A stretch of DNA of 64,000 bases from Actinomycetospora soli. GTDB lineage: Bacteria > Actinomycetota > Actinomycetes > Mycobacteriales > Pseudonocardiaceae. Numbering within the stretch: the stretch's first letter is position 1; each line of letters starts with the position of its first letter. Under the pieces are notes generated by a model that saw nothing but the letters and a program-made list of their open reading frames with translations, did no database searches and was not told where the DNA came from. Position numbers and translations under genes: made by a program. The stretch covers positions 1 to 64,000 of the forward strand of contig NZ_JAJNDA010000013.1 of NCBI RefSeq assembly GCF_021026295.1. The letters are read 5' to 3'. Shown one piece after another: positions 36,913-44,104 of this stretch.

Positions 36913-38183
36913 CGACCATGGCGCGCGGCCTGCGCCGCTGGTCGATCGTCGCGCGGATCGGCGAGCTCCCCGCGCCGATGCGCCTGATCGTGCTCGGGCA
37001 GCTCGCCTTCAACACCGGCTTCTACCTGGTGCTGCCGTTCTTCGCGGTGCACCTCGGGCAGAACCTGGGGCTCTCCGGCGCGGCGATCGGGTTGCTGCTG
37101 GGCCTGCGGACGTTCAGCCAGCAGGGCCTGTTCGTGGTCGGCGGGGCGCTGGCCGACCGGTTCGGGACGAAGCCGGTGGCGGTCACCGGGTTCGTCGTGC
37201 GCATCACCGGCTTCGTGGTCCTGGCCTTCGCCGACGCCCTGCCGCTGCTCGTCGTCGGGACGGTCGCCGTCGGATTCGCGGCGGCCCTGTTCTCGCCCGC
37301 GGTGGAGTCCGAGCTCGCCCGTCTGGCCGCCCGCTCGCCCCTGCCCCGTGCCGAGGTCTTCGCCATGTTCGGGGTGTGCGGGCAGATCGGCGTCGTCGTC
37401 GGGCCCGTGCTGGGGGCGCTGCTGCTCGCGGTGGACTTCGCGGTCACCGCGCTCACCGCGGCGGCGGTGTTCGTCGTCGTCCTCGTCGTGTTCGTGCTGG
37501 TCATGCCCCGCGAGCCGGGCGCCCACGCGACCGACCCGGTGCTCGCCGGGTGGCGCGAGGTCGCCCGGGACCGCACCTTCCTCGCCTTCGCCGTCGCGTA
37601 CTCGACCTGGCTGCTGTCCTACAACCAGCTCTACCTGCTCCTGCCGATCGAGCTCACGCGGGTCGGCGCGCCGGGGGCCCTCGGCCTGCTGTTCCTGCTC
37701 TCGGCGCTGCTGGTGATCCTGCTGCAGCTCCCGTTCGCCGCCTTCGCGCGGCGCCTCGGGCCGCGTCGCGCCCTGCCCGCGGGGTTCCTCGTGCTCTCCC
37801 TGGCCTTCGCCTCGACCGCGGCGCTGGTGCTGCTCCCCGTCCCGGCGGGCGCGTGGCGCGTCGCGCCGGCCGTGCTGTTCGTCGTCCTGCTCACGCTCGG
37901 CGAGATGGCCGTGGTGCCGCTGGCCCAGGACGCCGTCGGGCGGCTCGCGGGGGAGCGGCGGCTGGGCAGCTACTTCGGGGTCCTCGCGACGGCGGGCGGG
38001 GTGGTCGTGCTGCTCGGCGGCATCGGCCTCGGCGCCCTCGTCGACCCGGCCGTGCCGCCCGCGGTGCCCTGGACGGTCACCGCCCTCCTGCCCGCCGCGA
38101 GCGCCGTCGCGCTCGCGGTCCTCGCCCGCCGGGTCCCGGCCCTGGGCTCCCGTCCCGACCTCCCCGAGAGGAACCCCGCGTGA
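36909..38183 (+). CDS. MFS transporter
   Basis: A 424-aa major facilitator with about 12 membrane segments. The loop 2-3 motif is GGALADRFGTKPVAVTG. In metallophore systems such as Cnt, an MFS protein (CntE) exports the metallophore that the ABC importer retrieves; that role is inferred here from operon position only. GTG 36909 overlaps the previous stop; ATG 36918 is an alternative. The next gene overlaps by GTGA. Confidence 0.9.
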   Translation: MTTMARGLRRWSIVARIGELPAPMRLIVLGQLAFNTGFYLVLPFFAVHLGQNLGLSGAAIGLLLGLRTFSQQGLFVVGGALADRFGTKPVAVTGFVVRITGFVVLAFADALPLLVVGTVAVGFAAALFSPAVESELARLAARSPLPRAEVFAMFGVCGQIGVVVGPVLGALLLAVDFAVTALTAAAVFVVVLVVFVLVMPREPGAHATDPVLAGWREVARDRTFLAFAVAYSTWLLSYNQLYLLLPIELTRVGAPGALGLLFLLSALLVILLQLPFAAFARRLGPRRALPAGFLVLSLAFASTAALVLLPVPAGAWRVAPAVLFVVLLTLGEMAVVPLAQDAVGRLAGERRLGSYFGVLATAGGVVVLLGGIGLGALVDPAVPPAVPWTVTALLPAASAVALAVLARRVPALGSRPDLPERNPA

Positions 38184-39661
38184 GACGCCTCGTCCCCGCC
38201 CTCGTGGCCGCGCTGTTCGTCCTCGCCGGCTGCTTCAGCGGCGGCGACACGGCGGCCGCCCCCGACCGGCTCCGGGTCGCGCTGTCCTTCCCCCCGACGT
38301 CCGGCCTCACGCCGTACGGCAACGAGGCGGTGCTCGCGACCCGGCTCGGCGTCACCGAGGCGCTGACCACGCTCGTCGACGGCGAGCCCCGGCCCGGGCT
38401 CGCCACCGCCTGGACGCAGACGTCCCCGACGACCTGGCGGTTCACCGTCCGGCCCGGCGTCGCCTTCCACGACGGCACCCCGCTGACCCCGGCCGCCGTC
38501 GCGAACGCGCTGAACCGGGCCGCCGTCGCGACCCCCGTCCCGCGCGCGATCTCCTCGCTGAAGAAGGCGGGGACGGCCCTCGCCGTCGTGCCGGACGGGG
38601 ACGGCGTCGTCGTGACGACCCCCGTGGCCGACCCGGTGCTGCCGAACCGGCTGGCCTCGCCGGAACTCGCGATCCTGGGCGAGGGCGCCTACACGGACCC
38701 GGCCCGTCCGAGTCCGGTGCGCGCCGGCACCGGCCCGTTCGTGCTCACGGCCGTGCAGGGCTCGACGGGCGCGACCCTCGACCGGAACCCGACCTACTGG
38801 GGCGGGCCGGTACGGGCCGCGGGGATCGACGCCCGGTTCCTCGCCGACGGCGCCGCCCGCGCCAACGGCATCCGGGCCGGCGAGTTCGACGTCGCCGACG
38901 CCATCCCGGTCTCGCAGGCCGCGTCGATCTCCGCGCCCGCGCAGGTCGTCGGCGTCCCGCTGCCGCGCAGCGTGGCCGTCTACCTCGACCAGCGGTCCCC
39001 GGTGCTCGCGGACCCGGGCCTGCGGGCCGCCGTCCGGGACGCGCTGCGTCCCCTCGACGTCGCCGGCACCGTGTACGACGGCCGCGCCGACCCGGCCGCC
39101 GCCCTCTTCGGCCCCGCGACCCCCTGGGCCGCGGCCCGCCCGCCGCGGACCGACACCCCGGCCACCCCGGCGAACGGCGCCCGGATCCGACTCGCGACCT
39201 ACTCCAACCGCGCCGAGCTCCCGGAGATCGCGACGGCGGACGCGGACGCGCTGCGTCGGGCCGGGTTCACCGTCGACGTCACGGTCGTCGACAGCGCGGC
39301 GTTCGAGGCGCAGCTCGGCACCGGCGCCTACGACGCGGTGATCGTCAGCCGCTCGCAGCAGCTCGACACCGGTGACCCGGTGAGCTACCTCGCGAGCGAC
39401 TTCGGCTGCGCCGGCGGCTACAACTGGGCCCGCTCCTGCGACCCCGCCACCGACGCGGTCCTCGCGCAGGGCGGCGCCACGACCGACGTCGCCGCCCGCC
39501 GCCAGGCGGCGCTGCAGGCCGAGGCCCGCGTGCTCTCCGCCGACGCCGTCGTCCCGCAGGTCACCGAGCGGGCACGCGTCGGCGTCGGCGGCGGTGTCAC
39601 GGGCGTGGCGGAGGACCCGACGGAGGTCGCGCTGATCACCCCGGCCACGGCCCGCTCGTGA
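38180..39661 (+). CDS. ABC transporter substrate-binding lipoprotein, family 5
   Basis: A 493-aa extracellular binding protein. A lipoprotein signal peptide has the lipobox VLAGC (Cys about residue 19). The family-5 pattern is seen in GLATAWTQTSPTTWRFTVRP, GVAFHDGTPLTPAAVANALN and TGPFVLTAV. Family 5 covers peptides, nickel and metal-opine complexes. The two Cys in DFGCAGGYNWARSCDP near the C-terminus probably form a disulfide. GTG 38180 overlaps the MFS stop. Confidence 0.93.
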   Translation: MRRLVPALVAALFVLAGCFSGGDTAAAPDRLRVALSFPPTSGLTPYGNEAVLATRLGVTEALTTLVDGEPRPGLATAWTQTSPTTWRFTVRPGVAFHDGTPLTPAAVANALNRAAVATPVPRAISSLKKAGTALAVVPDGDGVVVTTPVADPVLPNRLASPELAILGEGAYTDPARPSPVRAGTGPFVLTAVQGSTGATLDRNPTYWGGPVRAAGIDARFLADGAARANGIRAGEFDVADAIPVSQAASISAPAQVVGVPLPRSVAVYLDQRSPVLADPGLRAAVRDALRPLDVAGTVYDGRADPAAALFGPATPWAAARPPRTDTPATPANGARIRLATYSNRAELPEIATADADALRRAGFTVDVTVVDSAAFEAQLGTGAYDAVIVSRSQQLDTGDPVSYLASDFGCAGGYNWARSCDPATDAVLAQGGATTDVAARRQAALQAEARVLSADAVVPQVTERARVGVGGGVTGVAEDPTEVALITPATARS

Positions 39662-41391
39662 TCCGCACCGTCCCGACGACCGCGGGCGGCACCCTGCGGC
39701 CGCTCGCGGCCGCGGCGACGACCGTCGTCGGCCTCGTGGTGCTGGTCGCCGCGCTGCCGTGGCTGTGGGACACCGACCCGGCGGCCTCGGTGCTGCGCAC
39801 CCGGTACGCCGAGCGCGGGGCCGACCCGGAGACCCTCGACGCCCTGCGTCGCGAGCTCGACCTGCCGTCGAACCCGGTGGTGGGCGCCGCGCAGTGGTTG
39901 GGCGGGCTCGTCCGCGGCGACCTCGGGACGTCCTGGGTCGGCCGGGCCCCGGTCGCGCCGGAGGTCCTCGGGGCCCTCGGTATCTCGCTGACGCTCTCGG
40001 TGGGTGCCGCGGTGGTGGCCGCGGTGGTCGCCGCCCTGCTGCTCCTCCCGACCCTGCTCGCCGGGGTGCGCGGCCGCCCGGGCGGCAGCGGGGCGGGCGT
40101 CGTCGCCGCGGTGCTGGCCGCGCTGCCCGAGATCGTGCTGGGCAGCCTGCTCGTGCTGGTCCTCGCCGTCGGCGCGCGGCTGCTGCCGACCTCCGGCTTC
40201 GCCGGGCCGCAGTACCTCGTCCTGCCCGCCCTGGCGCTCGGCGTCCCGGCGGGCGGCCTGCTCGCCCGGCTGCTCTCGGCGTCGGTGGAGTCGACGCTGG
40301 CCGAGGGGTGGGTCCGCTCCTGGCGCTCGTGGGGGCTGTCGACGTCGAGCCTGGTCCTCGGGGTCGCCCGCCGGGCCGTCGCGGTCGCCGTCCCGCAGAT
40401 CGCGCTGCTCGTGGTCGGCCTGCTCGGCGCCGCCGTGGCGATCGAGCAGCTGTTCGCGATCCCCGGCATCGGCTCGACGGCCCGCGACGCGGTCCTCGCC
40501 CAGGACCTCCCCGTCGTCCAGGCCGCCGTCACGCTCCTGGTCGTCCTCGGGCTGCTGCTCGGCGGGCTCGGGGTGCTGCTGCACCGGACGCTCCTCGGCC
40601 CCGCCCTCGCCGGCCGGGAACTCGCGGGCGGCACCGTCGAGCCCGCGGCGACGTCCCGCTCGCGGCGGCTCCCGGTGGCGCTCGCCCTCGGGCTGCTCGC
40701 GCTCGTGCTCGTGGGCCTGCCCCGCGACCCGTCGTCGGGACCCGAGGCCGTGAAGCTCGCCCCGCCGTCGTGGTCGCTGCCCTTCGGCGCCGACGCGAAC
40801 GGACGGGACCTCTACGCCCGCTTCGCGCACGGCGCCCTGCTGACCGTCGGCAGTGCCGTCGCGATCACGGCGCTGTGCCTGGTGATCGGCCTGGCGGTCG
40901 GGGTCGGCGCCCGGTCCGCCCGGCCCGGTGCCGCCGACGTGCTGAACGCCCTGCCGCCCGTGTTCGTCGGGCTGATCGTGGCCGCGGTCGCCGGGCCGGG
41001 CCTGCTCGGCGCCGCGGTCGCGGTGGCGCTCGTCGGGTGGGTGCCGCTCGCCGTGCACGCCCGGACCCTCGCGGCGGAGGCCCGGGCGTCGGGCTACGTG
41101 CGCGCCGCCGAGCTGGTCGACGCCTCGCGCGGGCGGATCGCGCGGCGGCACGTGCTGCCCGCCGTCGTCGGCCCGGTGACCCGGCACGCGCTCGCCCGCG
41201 TCCCGCACGCCGCGCTCGCCCTCGCGGCGCTGTCCTTCCTCGGGCTGGGCGCCCCGCCCGACTCCCCGGAGTGGGGCGCCATGCTCGCCGCGTCGCAGGG
41301 CTACCTGGAGCAGGCGCCCTGGACGGTCCTCGCGCCGGTGGTCGGCCTGCTGGCCCTCGCCGCCGTGCTCGCCACGGTGCGCGAGAGGTAG
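39658..41391 (+). CDS. Fused ABC transporter permease (DppB-like + DppC-like)
   Basis: A 577-aa single chain containing two permease modules. Residues 1-310 resemble DppB/NikB (LRRELDLPSNPVVGAAQWLG, GDLGTSW; coupling loop LAEGWVRSWRSWGLS). Residues 340-577 resemble DppC/NikC (FGADANGRDLYARF; coupling loop ASGYVRAAELVDASRGRIAR, then RHVLPAVV). About 12 membrane segments are seen. Normally these are separate genes. GTG 39658 overlaps the previous stop, and it is the last gene of the operon. Confidence 0.92.
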   Translation: MIRTVPTTAGGTLRPLAAAATTVVGLVVLVAALPWLWDTDPAASVLRTRYAERGADPETLDALRRELDLPSNPVVGAAQWLGGLVRGDLGTSWVGRAPVAPEVLGALGISLTLSVGAAVVAAVVAALLLLPTLLAGVRGRPGGSGAGVVAAVLAALPEIVLGSLLVLVLAVGARLLPTSGFAGPQYLVLPALALGVPAGGLLARLLSASVESTLAEGWVRSWRSWGLSTSSLVLGVARRAVAVAVPQIALLVVGLLGAAVAIEQLFAIPGIGSTARDAVLAQDLPVVQAAVTLLVVLGLLLGGLGVLLHRTLLGPALAGRELAGGTVEPAATSRSRRLPVALALGLLALVLVGLPRDPSSGPEAVKLAPPSWSLPFGADANGRDLYARFAHGALLTVGSAVAITALCLVIGLAVGVGARSARPGAADVLNALPPVFVGLIVAAVAGPGLLGAAVAVALVGWVPLAVHARTLAAEARASGYVRAAELVDASRGRIARRHVLPAVVGPVTRHALARVPHAALALAALSFLGLGAPPDSPEWGAMLAASQGYLEQAPWTVLAPVVGLLALAAVLATVRER

Positions 41392-41411
41392 GGCGGCCCG
41401 GCTCGGCTTCA

Positions 41412-41466
41412 TCCGGTGGCAGCGGAGCGTCGTCGCCGGCGTCCAGTGGCAGGGCCACGTCGTCGG
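41412..41466 (+). repeat. Dispersed ~55-bp intergenic repeat
   Basis: TCCGGTGGCAGCGGAGCGTC ... CCACGTCGTCGG, similar in direct orientation to 31968-32026. It lies just after the ABC operon. The remaining gap to 41612 contains GGAGGAG for the next gene and nothing else recognised. Confidence 0.65.
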
Positions 41467-41612
41467 CGCGACCGCGGACCATGATCACGGTCTCGTGCGC
41501 GACGCGCCCGACCCGGGCGGCGACGCGCTCACGACGTCGGCGCGGCCCGATGTCGAGAACGCGTGACCGGCTCCGTCCCCGGGACGTCGTCCCCGACCCG
41601 GAGGAGCCCGCC

Positions 41613-42096
41613 ATGGACGCCCGCACCGTCACCGACACCCTCGCGTACCCCCTCGCGCAGGGAGCTGCTGTTCTCCGACATCCCGGCGCGCCTGTCCTCC
41701 GTGGGTCGCGACGGCGACCCGCGCGTGGTGCCGACCGCCTTCTGGTGGAACGGCACGGCGATCGTCGTCGCCACGGTCCCGCACTCCGCCAAGGTCGCGG
41801 CGATCAGCGCCCACCCGCGGGTCGCCCTCGCGATCGACCGGCCGGGCATGCCGCCGCGCTCCCTGCTGATCCGCGGCGGCGTCGAGCTCGCGACCGTCGA
41901 CGGCGTCCCGGACGAGTACGTCGCCGCGTCCCGCAAGATCATTCCGGCCGAGGCGATGCCGCAGTGGGAGGCCGGGGTCCGGGCGCTGTACCGGCGGATG
42001 ACCGTCCTGACGATCACGCCGGAGCACGTCGTCCTGCACGACTTCGAGACCACGATCCCGCAGGCCGTCGCCGACCTCGTCGAGCAGCAGGCCTGA
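41613..42096 (+). CDS. Pyridoxamine 5'-phosphate oxidase family protein, apparent frameshift
   Basis: Split-barrel flavin-binding protein of about 160 aa. ATG 41613 with GGAGGAG gives MDARTVTDTLAYPLAQ, but the rest of the family sequence (ELLFSDIPARLSSVG, VVPTAFWWNG, KVAAISAHPRVALAID) is in another frame. One extra G in the GGG at 41660-41662 explains the break. Without the shift, the only in-frame start is GTG 41563, which gives a non-homologous low-complexity N-terminus and lacks a ribosome binding site. It could be a sequence error or a pseudogene. Cofactor (FMN or F420) is unknown. Confidence 0.75.
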
Positions 42097-42102
42097 CGAC
42101 CG

Positions 42103-42897
42103 CTACTCCTTCACCGCGACCGCCGCCCACGTCGCGGCCGGGCGGGCGGCGAGTCCGGCCCGCGGCCAGTCGGTGACGTCGACGATCCCGGGCTCGACGG
42201 GGGCGAGGTCGCCGAGCAGCTCCCGGAGCTCGGCGCGGGAGCGCAGGGTGACCGGGGAGGCGGTGTCGCGGAAGCTCTCGACGACCGCCCGCATCCGGGC
42301 GGCGTGGTCGGGGTCGTCCACGTCGTCGCTGCCGTGGCTGATCGCCAGCACGCTCCCGGGGGCGAGCCGCTCCCGGAACACGGCCATGAACCGCTCGGCG
42401 TCGCCGCCGATGAAGTGCAGGCACGCGATCGCGAGCAGGGCCACGGGCTCGTCGAGGTCGAGGAGCCCGGCGACCCCCTCGGCCGCGAGCACCTCGAGCG
42501 GTCGGGTCAGGTCCGCGCGCGTGACGGAGACGGTGTCGAGACCGTCGACCACCTCGGTGCTGTGTGCGACCGCGATCGGGTCGCAGTCGACGTAGGCGAC
42601 CCGGACGGCGGGGTCGTGGGCGTGGGCGATCTCGTGCACGTTGCCGACCGTGGGCACCCCGGAGCCGAGGTCGAGGAACTGGCGGACCCCGCGGTCCAGG
42701 CACCACTCGACCACCCGTCGCAGGAACGCCCGGTTCGCCTGCGCCCCGTACTGCTGCTCGGGGTTCGCGGCGAGCAGACGCTGCGCGTGGTCGCGGTCGA
42801 CCTGGAAGTTGTGCGCGCCCCCGAGCAGGTAGTCGTAGACCCGCGCGCCGTTCGGACGACTGAGGTCGAGCTCGTCCGGCCACGGTCCGTCCGCCAT
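42103..42897 (-). CDS. SAM-dependent methyltransferase, DUF574 type
   Basis: A 264-aa protein of the actinobacterial Methyltransf_19/DUF574 family. Signatures are NGARVYDYLLGGAHNFQVDR at the N-terminus, LDLGSGVPTVGNVHEIA (SAM loop) and VAYVDCDPIAVAHS. Substrate unknown. ATG 42897 is 7 nt after TATCGT on the minus strand, so it is probably leaderless. Confidence 0.92.
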   Translation of the reverse strand: MADGPWPDELDLSRPNGARVYDYLLGGAHNFQVDRDHAQRLLAANPEQQYGAQANRAFLRRVVEWCLDRGVRQFLDLGSGVPTVGNVHEIAHAHDPAVRVAYVDCDPIAVAHSTEVVDGLDTVSVTRADLTRPLEVLAAEGVAGLLDLDEPVALLAIACLHFIGGDAERFMAVFRERLAPGSVLAISHGSDDVDDPDHAARMRAVVESFRDTASPVTLRSRAELRELLGDLAPVEPGIVDVTDWPRAGLAARPAATWAAVAVKE

Positions 42898-42979
42898 GGC
42901 GGGGACGATAGCCCCCGATCCGTTGTGTCCCGGTTCGATCGGGAGCCGACGAATGGCGCGCAACGACCGGGCACCAGGG

Positions 42980-42993
42980 GGAAAGCGCTTTCC
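42980..42993. promoter_or_regulatory. Perfect 14-bp palindrome, likely LacI-family operator
   Basis: GGAAAGCGCTTTCC lies 47 bp upstream of the LacI-type gene and overlaps the expected -35 of its TAGAGT -10 (43013-43018). The GCGC centre in an A/T frame is typical of LacI/PurR/CcpA-class sites. Autoregulation is inferred. Confidence 0.7.
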
Positions 42994-43039
42994 ACCCGGC
43001 GACCCGACGCCCTAGAGTCCTCAGGGGGGAGGTGCCGTC

Positions 43040-44104
43040 GTGCGGATCCGGCCGGGTGGGCAGGTGACGCTGGCCGACGTCGCCCGGGAGTCCGGCGTCT
43101 CGCCCGCCACCGCGTCCCGCGCCCTGCACGGCGGCGGCGGGCGGGTGGTCGGTCAGGACCTCCGCGAGCGGATCGTCGAGGTCGCCCGGCGCCTGCACTA
43201 CGTGCCCAACGCCCACGCGCAGGCCCTGGCGGGCGGCAGCACCGCCACCGTCGGCCTGGTCGTGCACGACATCACCGACCCCTACTTCGCCGCGATCGCC
43301 CGCGGGGTGATCGCGGTGGCCGCCGAACGCGGCGCGCTCGTCACCGTGGGCACCACGTTCCGCTCGATGGAGCGCGAGCTCGAGTTCGTCCGGACGTTCC
43401 GGGCGCAGCGGGCCGACGCGATCGTCCTGGCCGGGAGCGGCTTCGAGGACGCGGACTACCGGGCCGCGATGCGGGAGGAGCTGGACCACCAGCGCCGCAC
43501 GGGCGGTGGCTGCGCCGTCGTGAGCGAGCACGACCTCCCCGTGCCCACGGTGCTGCCGGGCAACCGGGAGGGCGCGGCGGGCCTCGGCCGTGCGCTGGTC
43601 GCGATGGGGCACCGCCGGTTCGCCGTCGCGGGCGGTCCGCCCTGCCTGACGACCGTGCGCCATCGCATCGAGGGCTTCCTCGACGCCCTCGCGGCCTGCG
43701 GTGTCCCCCTGTGCGACGTCGAGCTCCTGGACCACCCGTTCAGCGAGGACGGCGGTCGGGCCGCCGCCCGTGAGCTGCTCGACCGGGGCTCCCGGGCCAC
43801 CGCGCTGTTCTGCGTCAGCGACGTCATGGCGCTCGGGGCGCTCGACGTCCTGGCCGCGGCCGGGGTCGCGGTGCCCGACGACCTCTCGGTGGTCGGCTAC
43901 AACGACGTCCCGATGATGCGCCGCCTCGTCCCGGCGGTCTCCACCGTCCGGCTCGACCTGGAGGCGATGGGGCGCAGCGCCATGGAGCTCGCGGTCGATC
44001 ACGGGAGCGCCGACGCGCCCGTCGTGCGGTTCCCGGCGGAGGTCGTGCTCCGCGCCAGCACCGCGCCCCCCGCCGCCGTGCCCGCGCGAGAGGGCGGGCG
44101 GTGA
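43040..44104 (+). CDS. LacI family transcriptional regulator
   Basis: A 354-aa regulator. The N-terminal helix-turn-helix and hinge are VTLADVARESGVSPATASRA and HYVPNAHAQALAGG. A periplasmic-binding-like effector domain follows (VGLVVHDITDPYFAAIARGV; VVGYNDVPMMRRLVPAVSTV). The ligand is probably a sugar or nucleoside but cannot be told. GTG 43040 follows GGGGGAGG. It overlaps the LuxR-type regulator by GTGA, so the two are probably co-transcribed. Confidence 0.93.
   Translation: MRIRPGGQVTLADVARESGVSPATASRALHGGGGRVVGQDLRERIVEVARRLHYVPNAHAQALAGGSTATVGLVVHDITDPYFAAIARGVIAVAAERGALVTVGTTFRSMERELEFVRTFRAQRADAIVLAGSGFEDADYRAAMREELDHQRRTGGGCAVVSEHDLPVPTVLPGNREGAAGLGRALVAMGHRRFAVAGGPPCLTTVRHRIEGFLDALAACGVPLCDVELLDHPFSEDGGRAAARELLDRGSRATALFCVSDVMALGALDVLAAAGVAVPDDLSVVGYNDVPMMRRLVPAVSTVRLDLEAMGRSAMELAVDHGSADAPVVRFPAEVVLRASTAPPAAVPAREGGR

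Noticed and set aside
35393..41391. Plain oligopeptide importer
   Set aside because: Not excluded, but the MFS gene inside the operon and the metal-type box in the promoter fit a metal or metallophore system better.
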